This document shows, piece by piece, positions 34,860 to 46,869 of a stretch of 64,000 nt of DNA. Position 1 is the stretch's first letter; each line of letters begins with the position of its first letter. Below the pieces are notes generated by a model, which was given only the letters and a program-made list of their open reading frames with translations, had not been told where the DNA came from and did no database searches. The stretch comes from Reticulitermes speratus. Its lineage: Eukaryota > Arthropoda > Insecta > Blattodea > Rhinotermitidae. A program made the position numbers and the translations under genes. The stretch spans positions 23,125,521 through 23,189,520 of the forward strand of contig JAJKFL010000042.1 of assembly GCA_021186555.1 (NCBI GenBank). The letters are read 5' to 3'.

Positions 34860-35865
34860 ATATAGTCGTAAATATGTATGGGTTTCTTGTTGACAAATTA
34901 GGCTGGAGGATATGAGGTAAACCACGGAAAAGGATGACGTCCAGCTTCCAGGTAGAATTGCCCTCGACGTTTGATTGAAGGGTAAAACCTCGGATTACAT
35001 CGTATTCTCCCAAGTAATCTTTATGAGAAAGCTGTGTAAGGAAATGTAAGAAGTCGCTCGCTTTAAATTGGGAACGACTTTGTTAAAGGTGCCATCATTC
35101 ATCAGGAACATAATGTTGCGCAAATACCGATTAGAAGCAATTTTTACTCTTTACCAACAGATTAGAAGTTAGCAAATATTTTGTGTACAACCCTTTCAGA
35201 AAGAAAAAATAAGCCCAGGTTTAAAGCCATGTGATTCTGTGGCTAATATTGTAGGAATATGTAGAAATTATTTAACGTATTTGCTCCACATAAGTACATG
35301 TATTTCATATTCCGAAGCAGTTGTATCAGATTCTGCCGGCTACTAATCAATAAATGATGAGAGGGAAGAGGTGGTGTTCCACCTCCAGTAGGAGCAGAAA
35401 TTTATTTTTCTCCATTACTTCCACTCCAGATCTGTGGTGTAAAGCTGCCAGGAGCTGAGCATACACTCCTATGCAATGACGAGTTTAAGAATGTACAGAA
35501 CATACTTGCACTCCCTATGTGCCATCAGGGAGTGGTACCTACAGAGGTACAGACTTACTTTTCATTGTCTTCAGTGAGAATCTTTACTTTTGCACTCGGT
35601 TTAGATTCGACAATTACGGGATTTTTATAATACTGTACATTTTTTTTTAAATGCCTGAAATTTTGCTAAGCTCATTTGAAAACGGCAACAAATCTGCATG
35701 AATACGAAGATAATTGCAGCAGATTAGGATAATGTTAATGCTGTTCATAATCAGCTCAGAATATAATATCTTCCCGCCTTTTGCCTAAACCTTAAATACA
35801 ATATAGTATTCTATTAAACCACAGATTTTCCCGTGGAACAAGTTTCGTCTTATAAAGAAAGAACT
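34860..35865. other. unannotated DNA
   Basis: Nothing recognised. Confidence 0.45.
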
Positions 35866-35884
35866 TGGACTATGGACATGGGAA

Positions 35885-35950
35885 CAGGAAGTTGAGGAAA
35901 ATATTTAGACCTAAGACAAAAGAAGTAGAATGGTCAATTCAACAAAATGT
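35885..35950 (+). pseudogene. tiny RTE-like LINE fragment
   Basis: The short string RKLRKIFRPKTKEVEW, followed by QQNV, matches two separate blocks of the 16-kb LINE tail joined by a deletion (CAACAAAATGTG is shared at the nucleotide level). Only about 65 bases. Confidence 0.4.
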
Positions 35951-35984
35951 GTAATAAAGATATTCATATTAAATAAATAGACCA

Positions 35985-36070
35985 ACTAATGCACTATTTG
36001 ACTACTTTAATGTAGTGTCTTTCTTATACACCCTACACGTGTTTCGGACCTAGGTCCATCTTCAGGGGGT
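35985..36070 (-). mobile_element. Penelope-like terminal repeat fragment with hammerhead-like motif
   Basis: Plus strand AGACCAACTAATGCAC and CTACTTTAATGTAGTG correspond to the arm of the 11.7-kb foldback. The hammerhead-like motif on the minus strand follows in the same relative position, so both belong to one family. Confidence 0.6.
36031..36068 (-). ncRNA. hammerhead-ribozyme-like motif with palindromic helices II and III
   Basis: Minus strand: CCC, core CTGAAGA (36059-36065), extra T, helix II GGACCTAGGTCC (36046-36057, fully self-complementary), GAAAC (36041-36045), palindromic ACACGTGT, A at the cleavage position (GUA) and GGG pairing with CCC. Helix II and III sequences differ from the 11.7-kb copy yet both remain paired. 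All invariant core bases are present. The extra U is the main reason to doubt catalysis. Confidence 0.6.
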
Positions 36071-36212
36071 CTAAGTATTGTTAAAACTACTAAAACAAGC
36101 ACATGTTTACACAAACGTACAGCACTCGCATACCGCTATTGTGGCAGAATTGTCTAGTTAAAATTGTAGAACATAAATATGTATATATTTAGTTAAAACC
36201 TTTTTAAAATTG

Positions 36213-36297
36213 TGAGATGTATGTATGATGTTCACTGGTGCGGAATTTTCGTATTTGCCAGTATTTCCGCACCAGTGAACATCATACATACATCTCA
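36213..36297. repeat. hairpin with perfect 33-bp arms
   Basis: Arms 36213-36245 and 36265-36297 are exact complements around a 19-base loop. The arm contains ATGTATGATGTTCACTGG and GTGCGGAA. It lies 145 bases from the hammerhead-like motif and may be part of the same insertion. Confidence 0.9.
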
Positions 36298-36984
36298 TCA
36301 TTATCATCACCATTGTCATCTTTAGTCTAAATTACCACTGCCTGATAACCTCAGGCTGTAATTATCGAAGCCCCAAAATTGTCAGTGCACTTAAGTTATG
36401 TAAAACGTCCAGTGAACAATAAACCTCAAATCATTTATTTCACTAATCTGCATTTATTTTGCCACTCATTTACTTAGGGGTTGACTTATATTTAAGACAC
36501 CTACTTTTTCGAGTTTCGTTAATTCTATACATCGCCACACTCTTTAAAAACGCTTCCCTTGACTCAAGTCTGCATTTTTTCTGCTTTAGAAATTATGCCT
36601 TAATTAGTCATGAAAAGAATATTTGGATTTGACAGAAATTAACGGAAGACTGGACAAAGTCAGATCAGGAAGAACATATTATTACTCTTCGCCTACCTTT
36701 AGTTCGTTGTCATATCAAGAAGTGTCGAGATATGTAGCACGCGCAAGGAAGAAAATAATACACACGAGGTTTATGTTGGAAAGTATGAAGGCGAGGCTAG
36801 TGTAGAGGCCTACGCTTGTATATTATTGAAATGCGTAGTGAAAATGTAAAGTGTGACACTGAACTAGATTCTTTAACCCCGTGACAGTGTGGACTGGATT
36901 ATTTGACCACATAAGCGACTATCATCTTTCCTTGAAGAGTTCTGATCGACGAAGTTGGATAATTTACAAAGCGCAAAATAAAGT

Positions 36985-37135
36985 CAAGTAAAGTAAAGTT
37001 AGGTCTGTGCATGCCATGAAGGCGTATAGGGGAGTGAATGTGGAGCTCGCCTTATTCTTAACGTCGTCATTTACAGCTGTTGTCAAATTCCAAGTTCAGG
37101 CAGCATTACACCCGGAGGAAAAGTCCTAGTTACAA
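36985..37135 (-). mobile_element. possible SINE tail fragment
   Basis: Plus-strand AGTAAAGTAAAGTTAGGTC followed by GCATGCCATGAAGGCG resembles the tail end of a SINE related to family B (GTAAAGGTA repeats then CATGCCATGAAGGC). No tRNA head is present. Recognition is from memory only. Confidence 0.35.
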
Positions 37136-37139
37136 GTCC

Positions 37140-38770
37140 TTTCCAAACAGTAAAATCTGCAAGAAAAATTTTTCCCCGGTAAATTCGTTTCTAAATATGT
37201 GAAGTCACGAGTAGTAGTCTTTATGAAAATAGACGCTAGTAGAAACACTTTCAGAAAAAGGGGACAACGTGGAAGAGGATAAAGCCCTGTACCAATGTAA
37301 CTTTAAAGGTGCAAATACCATTAGAAAACGACTTGTTGAACCTACGTTTGTTCGATAATCAAGCTATTTCCTACCTACAACCGAAGCGTGGGCTATAGTG
37401 TGTAAATATAAATATAATTTTAATTGATATTTACAAACTAGTGGGTTTTAAATTTGAATTACAGCGATGTTTCGTCAACTCGAATAAAATTATGCAGGTC
37501 ACACGGGACCTTTTGAATTGCAAATATTTCCTTATACTTGTAATATACAGAATTTCGTAGCTAATATAATGTTTAAAAAAACATGGGATGACTCTGTGGG
37601 GATTGCAAATGGTAACAGTCTCTCTGTAGTACACGAACACAAATAGAAGCCAATATAAAATTAGAACACAAGTTTCGGTACAGCTGGAAAAGTTAGTATA
37701 TTTTGTTGCCTTTTTTATTTTTTGCTACTTCAGAGTAAGTTAGCATGCTCAGGTAGACCATGACCACAGGAAATTCCTATTAGGCCTATATCTCCCAAAC
37801 AGACTTTACAAATTCTGTACTCCAGCACTGTTTTCGCAACGTCGGCCAACAGGGTTTTGTAAATTTAAGTTAGTTTTACCGGGTACAGGCACTGCTATTT
37901 TTTGTATGGCTTTTATTCCCACCTCCAGAGATATCTAGTGAAATACGTTTTGTTCTGAAGCTACCTTTAAACAACAATAAACAGCTATATATCAGCAGGA
38001 CAGCAAGTTGGATTAAGCTCAGGAATTAGCTTGTCAGGTACGAATGTCACGGAGTGATTCAAATCTACAAACCCACATGTGTTAAGCTAGTCTGAGCTAC
38101 GAATATTCTTAAATTGCCTTTTAAGTTTTCAAGTTAATTAATAATGACTACAAGTGTTATAAAAACATGGCATGCTCCTGTTTCTGAAAATGCTGTGATA
38201 CGCTATAACTTAACGTGCATTACAAGGAAGGGTTCAAAGGCAGGTTATCTCTTGATTCCGGGAAAATCACAATTTGTAAGGTTTTAGTCTTTCGCAGCGG
38301 TGTAGTAGAGATATTGAATTTTTTTCGGATGTTGGCCAGCGTTTGTGGGTAATTGGTTACCGGAGTTTCGGGACAGTCTGTCGGTTACACACTACTCATG
38401 GAGGCTGCGCAACATTCCAGAAGATCGAAGACCTCGAGTTACGCTTTATTAACACTTGAAACTTCTTCACTCTTATAAACTAGTAAAATCTTGTGAAGCT
38501 TTCCAGAATAACTACATCAGTTAATATCTACTTTACGATCTCCACGAAGCACGGTCCTTGAAGATGAATATTTAGTGAATATTTTCCTATAATTGGGTAC
38601 GTGTTGGAACGATAATCTAGAGGTTGTTGCTTGTTGAAATTTTCCAGAAACAAATTGTAAAATTAAATTAAAGAAAGTGGGCTTGGTCAAAATGTGAGTA
38701 TCCGTGGCCTATAAATCTATAGGCAAACAACCTACACTGATTGTGAATTCTTCGCCCTGCGGCTATATCA
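37140..38770. other. unannotated DNA
   Basis: No recognised gene or repeat. Confidence 0.5.
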
Positions 38771-38777
38771 TCTCTTG

Positions 38778-38870
38778 CCAGCGCTGAAGGGAGCTCTTGG
38801 TTGCTACAAATTCAAAGATGATCGCGAGGTGGAAAAATCCGCGACACGATGGCTGGTAACAAAAAAACAC
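38778..38870 (+). pseudogene. mariner-like transposase fragment
   Basis: YKFKDDREVEKSATRWLVT in the frame at 38775-39005 matches the segment just before the RYDKCL tail of mariner-type transposases. It corresponds to FKSEDDRAVYTGVTQSL of the 10.2-kb relic, with AGATGATCGCG shared at DNA level. The frame then diverges, so about 30 residues survive. Confidence 0.5.
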
Positions 38871-39009
38871 GGAATTCAATCACCAGAAAACAGAAACGTT
38901 TCTCCCATGACGAATGTCTCAAATGTGAAATTTGAGAATTCGTGCATTGACAGTAAAATTAAGTCTGAACTGTTCCTGTTAGAGCTCAATGATTTGTTCA
39001 AGTGACTAT

Positions 39010-39225
39010 GCTAATTATGGGGTCTAACGTTTGTTGTATTTGTACGGTTATATTTCATTGTTTTATTCTTTTTATGTGTTTATATTTGCGGCTAGTTTTT
39101 TCCTGATATTTCCTCTCACGTTCCTGTACTGTCCCTATAATTGACTTTTGGTTGACATATTAGCACATTACTCATAAAGAACTGAACTGAATCGAATCGA
39201 ATTGAACTGAATTATGGTGTTGAGT
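39010..39225 (+). mobile_element. LINE 3' UTR with GAACT-type tail
   Basis: T-rich 3' UTR-like sequence ends TAAAGAACTGAACTGAATCG and further imperfect 5-bp repeats. The pattern parallels the (TTGAA)n tails at 46.5 and 50.8 kb, read in the opposite direction. Confidence 0.5.
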
Positions 39226-39399
39226 TAGCACACAAACTTATCTTACCTTCTTTCTGCTTCTCTGTTGTTTGGCTTGTAATTGTTCTGTATTTATGTAAAA
39301 TAAATTGAATTAAACCGTACTAACAACTTATTCAGGAAAAATTTAATTTCTGAATCTTATTTAATTTAACCATTACACCGGATATGTTCTTATGTTCTT

Positions 39400-39545
39400 T
39401 TCTATCTTTGTATGTGCTTTTGTTTGTAGTTTATTACTGGATGTATTTTTTTATATTTCCCGTGCTGTGTCTGTAATGGGCATTATGACTTTTGTGCCAG
39501 CACGTTAATAATAAAGAACTGAACTAGATTGAAATGAATTATTTT
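39400..39545 (+). mobile_element. LINE 3' UTR fragment, second copy
   Basis: Similar T-rich stretch with TGTGCCAGCACGTTAATAAT, then AAAGAACTGAACTAGATTG, so it shares its tail with the copy ending at 39225. Confidence 0.5.
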
Positions 39546-39549
39546 AAGA

Positions 39550-40125
39550 AATTCACTAAACGTGGTATAGGAAGTGCGATTCAGACACGCCGTGTGCTCA
39601 GCGAATTGGCCACTCAGAAAGGAAAGCGACTTCTCTAGAAGACAAAATTGAAATGTTGGAAATTGATATCAGGACGATACTGAAATCGAATTGTGCCTCT
39701 GTTTCTCTCTCCATTTACGATATTACTAAATGGATTGGATTGTGGGATATCTCGAAATTCCTCAAGAGGGGTTGCTGGCCAATTCTCTGTGTACGTACGA
39801 ACAAAGAGATGAAAGACCTGTTACAAAATAAAAATAACCAATCTTATGCACAGGAAGGTATAAAAGTTGCTTGATGGAACAAAACGTCAAATTTATCAGT
39901 GCTGTATTTATTTTAGTCAGGTTTTCGAAACTAACGAATATGGAAATATGTATTCCAGAGACGTATGTAAATATTCCAAACGATCCTTTCGCGTTTTATG
40001 TAGGACTACCTCGTTGATAGTAATCTTAATATGTTGCATATATCCTACAAAAACAATATTCCACGGGATCTGACTGCATCTTTCCTTACAAACTGTTAAA
40101 TATTCACCATATCGGATAAAATCTT
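39550..40125. other. unannotated DNA
   Basis: Short frames only; no family recognised. Confidence 0.4.
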
Positions 40126-40129
40126 AAGT

Positions 40130-40425
40130 GATGGTAAAAGGTATAGTGTTTCCTGTCCTCGCCAGGAAGGTACGTGTAAATAGATGTGTAGAGGTTACTC
40201 CACTTATTCTTGATGTCGGCGTTAGATGGACGTGAGTTTTCAAAGTCAGTCCCAACCCCTTTCCTCCCGGTACCCACCGAAAGGGAGGCTGAATGTACCC
40301 AGAACCGGCTTGTAAAATTTAGAGAAAAGGAAAATATCTCGATTCTGCCAGGATTCGAACCGCGCACCAGCCAGCCCGTAGCCTAGTCACCGTCAGTATA
40401 CCGACTAGTTTATCCCCGCTCCCTT
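40130..40425 (-). mobile_element. tRNA-derived SINE, family B-like
   Basis: Minus-strand head AACTAGTCGGTATACTGACG and B box GCGGTTCGAATCCTGGC are followed by a body with TTCTGGGTACATTCAGCCTC and CCATCTAACGCCGACATCAAG. The head resembles the 6.3-kb element; the body differs more than the other B copies, so it may be a separate subfamily. Confidence 0.65.
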
Positions 40426-40434
40426 TCAAATGAA

Positions 40435-41495
40435 GGCTGTGAGTTGTAATTACATTTATATTTATACAAATAGTTCTTGGTGTTGTAACCCATCCTTAAG
40501 AGAAGCTAAGTATCATGGGTTATGGTGGACCGTACAACATGAAAGAAATGGAAATTCGCCAGCAAATATTTCCGTAGTCCTACACCTAAAAATATAAAAT
40601 TTAATCGAAATCACATTTGTAGCTTCTGCAAAAGAGTGTTCCAAACGACTGACACGACCTCTATTCTTATGTTAATTTTAACTTCTGATTATTTTTAGAA
40701 AACGCTATTTCCTTTCTCAGAGGATTTATAAAATAAAACACGCAAAAATAAAAAAAGAATTTAGGGTACAGTTAACATGAAAATTCTTCAGCACTTTATT
40801 TACGGAACTGTATAACTTAGAATGGTGATAATATAGACTTTTTTGTGGTATCCTTTAAATGACCATCTTTTGTGTTCTGGCAGTAAGTCAAGGCAACTTG
40901 GCAAGGTTGCCCTCACAACCAGTGCTAGAGGTGGGTGGATCACGGAGATGCGTTATGGCACACCCCAAAAGAAGAGTAACAAATTACAACAAAGATGCAA
41001 TATAGTAGCCAGAGATTTTTATTTTCTGCCAAATTTGAGATTACCATAGACAACAAGTAACATCTGCTCAGGGAAGACACCTGAATGTTGCTGAAGTGAA
41101 AATTGTTGGATTTATGCGCTTCATACATTGACTTCTGCACTCGCTTTGTGTGGAATTGTGTTGATTTCTACCTAATTGACTTTACCCATTTTTTAAAAAA
41201 TAGTTCTCATATTTGGCTCAAATTTTATAATGTAACACTTTAGCTCTTGCATATTTATTGTTTTAATACTGCCAAATTTCTGATGTTTTTCTTTTATTGA
41301 TTTCGTCTCTGTGCCCACGATAAATATTCTTCTCTCTTTACTGACTTATTTCACTCTACGTTGTTTTTCTATTACTGCTTACATTTAACATTAAATATAT
41401 GAGTAATTTCCTTTTGTGTCCCATGGCCCAATTAACTTCCCGCTTAATCGTTATTTCTTCTATACCTTAATTCAGATCTCTCTCTGTATATATAT
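40435..41495. other. unannotated DNA
   Basis: Nothing recognised. Confidence 0.4.
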
Positions 41496-41505
41496 ATGTA
41501 TATGT

Positions 41506-41507
<2 letters not shown>

Positions 41508-41554
<47 letters not shown>

Positions 41555-41555
41555 G
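41508..41555 (+). repeat. (AC)n-(AT)n microsatellite
   Basis: About 14 AC units run into about 8 AT units. Confidence 0.95.
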
Positions 41556-41636
41556 GCTGCTTTTTTCCTACTTGACCGATAAGCGGCGGCCCGACTCCCT
41601 AGTGAGTTTTTATTAGACTTTCTAAGGTTATTATCA

Positions 41637-41898
41637 GCCGATCCCAGTGGTCGCGCGGTCTAAGGCGTAGGCCTGCGGCCGCTCGCTTACTGGGATTGTG
41701 GGTTCGAATACCGCCGAGGGCATGGATGTCTGTCTCTTGTGAGTGCTGTGTGTTGTCAGGTAGAGGTCTCTGCAACGGGCTTGTCCCTCGTCCAGAGGAG
41801 TCCTACCGACTGTGGTTTGTCTCAAATTGTGATCGTGAAGCCTCGAACAATGAGGCGGCCTAGGCCCCCAAGGGGCTGTCCAGCCATTGAAAAAAAAA
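41637..41898 (+). mobile_element. full-length SINE family A (poly-A type)
   Basis: Head GCCGATCCCAGTGGTCGCGC, B box GGGTTCGAATACCG, standard body and CCCCCAAGGGGCTGTCCAGC before a poly-A tail. A 13-bp target duplication, AAGGTTATTATCA, is exact at 41624-41636 and 41897-41909, indicating a comparatively young insertion. Confidence 0.93.
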
Positions 41899-41914
41899 GG
41901 TTATTATCACTGCT

Positions 41915-44900
41915 ATCGTTTGTCTAGCTCCCGCCATCGACTATTAAACCTCACCGACAAGCGCGTATGACGCAACGCTGGCGAGGAGTTGGGCTGGCCC
42001 TTATCGCCCAAGCAGGGGTAAATGCACTCTATATATGCAAGCATGTACAAGGGCTTCTACTTTCTTACCTCGTGTAAGATAAATTTCTTCCGACGTTTCA
42101 TCACACTGAATATGGAGGCAACACGTGTCTCCGAAATGTGGAATCGAACTTATTGACACAGTGTAAGAGCCGAGAAGACCATCTGTAAGCAAAATCACAG
42201 TGAAAATATGAAAACATGTGATTACAGCTGTCTTGTAGAAACATCGTCTCACATGTTAAAAGAAAGATATAAATAAACATAACTAGCCTATTGGTGGATG
42301 GTATGTGCTTGAATCTAGGGAGCCAGACGTGGAATCTGATATGTGAGACATGCAGCGCACATGACATTTGAAAGTTTGTTCGGAAAACGTGAAGGGAAGA
42401 AACCACATAGAAAATATAAGCGTATATGAGAAGATGGCTTTGAAATTTCTGTTACTGTGTGTTAAGACAGAGATTCGATTGAAGTAGTCAGGATAGGTAG
42501 ATTGGTGGTTTACTTTGAAGGACCTTAATTTCTTAAAACTTGAAAGGCAAAAATTATTCTACATTGTGGCCGATATAACTTTACTTTCGTACCTCGAAGG
42601 GAACACAGTGTGCTTGCATTAGAACGGCAAATCGCTGAATGTTGTGCATGGAAATACCCGTTGTTTATTCTAAGAATCATCAGCAAAAAAAAAAACTTCA
42701 TGGAAAAAGTTCGGAATTTTATTGTTAAACCTGGCGTCACGTGTAGCATCCACTAAGCAGGGAATTTTCTGACCTGCTCTGCAACTGCCAGTTTTTAAAG
42801 AAATTTTCTGCACTACCCTCGAAGTTAATTCGTCAGGTAATTAGTTACTGTTTCTCTTATGTGGCGTTACTATGTTGTTATTTTGAGTTACACGAAACTT
42901 TAGGAGAAGTTGTGAAGGAATTTAGGAAGATATCAGGCAGCGAATAGCAAGTTGGAAAGTCTTGACGAAGAAGCTTTTGTTTTAGGATAACCTCAAAGCA
43001 CGGAGAAAAGTCACTTAAAGTGTGCGATAGTAACTGACATGCCGAGTTTGCTCAGGAGATAAGAAACTGGATACTGCAAAGCAAATGTTTTCGGCCCTAA
43101 ATATGTCGGAAGAATTATAAACCTGGTCTCTTTTTGCCCTGCGTTAATGTTGGGGTAAGAGCTAAAGAAGGATGAAGGTCTTTGAATGAAGCAATTCTGG
43201 CGAAGCAAACCTCAGCAATTCTCCTGATCCACCCTCTTCGTGGGATTCTTTTTAGCCCACAACATCAAGATAAACTTTTGCAGTGTACGAGTTTGGAGGG
43301 GGCGTGTCACAATGTCTAAGTTCCACTCTCTAGAAGGAAGTGGAGTGGATTGGTCATATTTTTGGCACAGTAACTTGCGAATAACTACATGAAAGTTGAG
43401 GAATTAACATAGGATTTTAGTTAATATCAAACCGTTATTACGTGGTTTAGATTGTTCCCACCTCTGATGGAAACCGTGCGGTGCTTAGTGGTAGTTTAAT
43501 AAGTGGATACCTAAAACTAATGGAGTGTTCTGCTTCCGTGCGACGAGGAGAGGGTAGCTGAGCTAAGATTGTAAATTTATTGGCTATAAGCTAGTCGACC
43601 TTATTTCGAGAGACAGCTTCTCGTCATACTGGAATTCCATTGGAAGGGTATTAAAAATACTCGTCATTATAAACATGACTAGCATCATTACTGGTTAGAC
43701 TGGAACTTCTGCGAGATATCCTAATGAGAAGAAGGATATATCAACCGTAAGGCGTCTGTTAAATTGCGAAAGCCCTCGACTGAAAACTCTGGCTAGTCAA
43801 GCAAGAATCGCGATCGAGATTTCGTGGAAGCCACACCCCAATCCTTTCAATCACGTTCCGAGCTTAAGTGCTGAAACAGACCACAACTGCTTCTCGGTTT
43901 CCCCTACTCATCATGCGTGAGCATCACTAAGACGATCGTGCAAATTAAATATCATTATTAAGACAATTTAAGAATAAAGTAAAATAAAGATATACTCGTA
44001 CTGTAATTCAGTTCACAGGTTATTTAGTTTCTGAGGGTCTCATTGACTTTCCCTGATAATAGGTATACAAATGACGTTTAAGAAGAAATTGCCTCCTAGA
44101 CAACTTTACCGTACGCCTATCCCTTTCGAGCCTCTTGACATGTTGTTCCGACTTTATCCCCCGTGAATGAAAGACTGTAACAGCCGCATAGACAAAACAA
44201 TCTTCATTAAGCTGAAATCGGACACAGTGCAGTGTATAATTTGTTGATTTGATTTGCAGAATCTGAACTGTTTGGAAATTGGACAGGTTAAGTAGTTTCG
44301 TTAAACAGAGAAAATGGATCCAACTATTGGTCAATACTGATTTCACAATTTCACTTCTTGTTCGTAAATGATTATTAAAGTACTCAACTGAGCATATGGA
44401 ACACTGTAGCTGTGTACGAACTTCAGTACTGCTTATGCAGTGTTACCAAATGCCCCTTTGATACACCGTATGTCATATATGCAATACATTATTTATGGAA
44501 GGCTAACGTGGTACAAAATCTTACACATGACTTCAGATGTTGATGGTTGTCAACTGGAAAATCTGAAGGAAAGTTAAATATATGCATACATGTAATGATA
44601 AGATTAAAATTGAGCATAAATGGAAATACATTGCGATGGCGAAGACGATTCCGTTGTAGCAGATTAAGGCCCAATATCAAGTTCTCATCATCTTGTCACC
44701 TTTGCATTCTGATTTGTCCATTTAGTTTTTACTGTTTTTACTAAAACGTCTGCTTATCGTTGAAAAAATGACGTTCCAACTAATTCACATTCTCTACACA
44801 TACGTACTTCTAGAATTTGCGTTAACTTCACAGAATGGAAAAATGCTCCTTCATGACCTATTACAGAGGCCTACGTACATTACAGTTATACAGACTGTCG

Positions 44901-45250
44901 TAATATTAATTTGCTGTTTAATTTCTCAGTTTTCATATCTCTGACCGCAGATCAGATTTGATATTCGTATCTTTGCTTTAATTTCCCCGGAAGTAAATCC
45001 CTTCTCTGTTGGGCCATATTATATTCAGAACGGCTATTATTCCTTTCACATCTGAGTCTGTGGGTTTTATTGTAATTATTTCGTAAACAGCGAGATAAAA
45101 AAATGGTACAAAAAGTGTGTTTTGTTTTCTGTGCGATATTTTGTGAATGTTTTTGAACCCAAGAATAATCCAGCCACATTTTATCTACATTTACAAAAGG
45201 TATTGATATGAAGCATCTTACTTATGTTAAATTTTGAGCAAAATCGAATT
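41915..45250. other. unannotated DNA
   Basis: About 3.3 kb with no gene or repeat recognised. The longest frames (101-108 codons at 42101-42406 and 44020-44346, minus) have no domain signature. Confidence 0.5.
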
Positions 45251-45404
45251 TAGTCGAGACTGTAGTAAAGATCACCAGCATAAATTTTCAGGAAAGCCAA
45301 GTTGTTTGCCCGATGCGGACAGACAGACAGGCAGCCAGCCAGGCTAGTGTGAGCCAGCTAAAATTTGATTTTCGGAGTTGCCCTGCGAAGCCAGAAAACG
45401 ACCC

Positions 45405-45600
45405 AGACCTGGAGAATGACCGCGCGGGGTAAAGCGCTCATTCTTTTGGAAGAATTGGATTGTGTGTATGAACCCCACTCGGGGTATGGATGTGTTTGTT
45501 GTGTCATGTGTAGGTAGAAGGCTTGCGACGGGCCGATATCCCGGCCACGGGATCCTACCATATGTGTAGGAAGAAGACAAGTAAATGTGAAACACATGAA
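45405..45600 (+). mobile_element. diverged SINE related to family A
   Basis: GAATGACCGCGCGGGGTAAA (A-box-like), ATGAACCCCACTCGGGG (B-box relic), TATGGATGTGTTTG and GGTAGAAGGCTTGCGACGGG are collinear with the family-A consensus but heavily substituted. The 3' part is distinct. An old relative or sister family. Confidence 0.55.
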
Positions 45601-45809
45601 TCTTAGTGTCCTCTTGGCCGTCAGCACCATTAGGTAGGTAGACAGGGCTTGCTAAATTATGCAACAGCTACATGTAAATCTGAGACTGAAATTGAAGCTG
45701 ATGTACAGTTTCTGTACGTCTATTAGTGCAGAGTAAAACTACCTGGTAGAAATTACTAAGAATGCACTGAAAGTGTTTAGAAATTTAAAGAGGTAATTCC
45801 ATGGAACAT

Positions 45810-46030
45810 TTCATGAAATCCGCAGTTTCCGTGAAGTGTTTCGTCCACAACATCCCGCAGCTTGCCAATATTCTGACCCACATAAATCTCTTCCATGTCC
45901 TTCTATCTCATTTCTTAAGATGCACTTTAATATTATAATCCCATCTACGCCTAAGTCTTTCACGTAATCTCCTTCCTTCACCTCCCCCACCATAACATGT
46001 GCGCAGTTTCCCCTATACGTGACTTATGAT
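45810..46030 (-). pseudogene. RTE-like LINE C-terminal fragment
   Basis: The minus-strand frame GDYVKDLGVDGIIILKCILR resembles the tail of the LINE family at 16 kb, where this segment precedes the D-W-x-D-L-A-Q-D-R block. The following peptide is frame-shifted. The nucleotide block TTTAATATTATAATCCCAT also matches the 49.7-kb copy. Confidence 0.55.
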
Positions 46031-46507
46031 CCGCCCACCTTATACTCCAAGAGTATTTAGAAAAACCACTAGTTATTTTAAAACGTGTAATTAACTGCGG
46101 TTCCTCATTTTCAAGCTGTAAGCGATCAGTGAAATTTAGTCTAAATTACTTGGGTTGTGATTTAATGTTATCGTCAACATTTTTGGGCCACTTAATTGTG
46201 AGATTTTGTGGTTGCTTTAACAAGCTTACGTTAAATGGAATCAGACTTGATCTTCTTAAAGCATGTATAACCTTTCCTTTTAGTATGAGATTTTAATTTG
46301 TCGGAAACACAAAAAATGTCTGTAATTTATAATAGGTTCGGGGTCGGAGGAAAGAGCTTTGTCAGTCAGTAGAATTTGGAACAGCAGCAGCTTTTGTTGT
46401 GTTTTCCAGTGATAAACTGACTAAATGTTGATATAATACTAAGTATTCTCTGTAACATAATTTTAAAGAAATGTTTTGAACGCCTAATAGGCATAAGAAT
46501 AATAGCA

Positions 46508-46735
46508 TAATTCAATTCAATTCAATTCAATGGGTATTTATTAAAGTGCAGACTTAACAGCACAAGTGCCAATTACAAAGCCAGCACAAAAGCACTAATA
46601 AAACACAAAACAGTACAAATACACAAGACAAAACACTAAAGAAACAAAATAAATAAGTAATAAAACAATGTAAATAAGTACTGGGGCAGAAATCCAATAC
46701 CCTGACAGAACATAGATGACTTTATTTATTACTAA
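46508..46735 (-). mobile_element. CR1/Jockey-like LINE 3' end, copy 1
   Basis: Plus strand starts with (AATTC)n and GGGTATTTATTAAAGTGCAG, then an A-rich UTR. This is the same 3' UTR and pentamer tail as the reverse-transcriptase LINE at 50.8 kb. It is severely 5'-truncated, with no coding sequence. Confidence 0.75.
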
Positions 46736-46866
46736 TTCAATTCAATTCAATGGGTATTTATTAACGTGCAGACTTAACAGCAACAAGAGCCAATAAAAAA
46801 GCCAGCACTAGAGCACAACACAAAACAGTACAGTACAATAATAATAATAATAATAATAATAATAAT
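46736..46866 (-). mobile_element. CR1/Jockey-like LINE 3' end, copy 2, with (AAT)n
   Basis: A second copy of the same tail (GGGTATTTATTAACGTGCAG) lies directly beside the first in the same orientation and is truncated at an (AAT)n microsatellite at 46837-46866. Confidence 0.75.
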
Positions 46867-46869
46867 TAC

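Noticed and set aside
45260-45345. Fifth family-D copy near CGGACAGACAGACAGGCAGC
   Set aside because: Only the TCTG run and a CCGCAT-like string match on the minus strand; flanks diverge.
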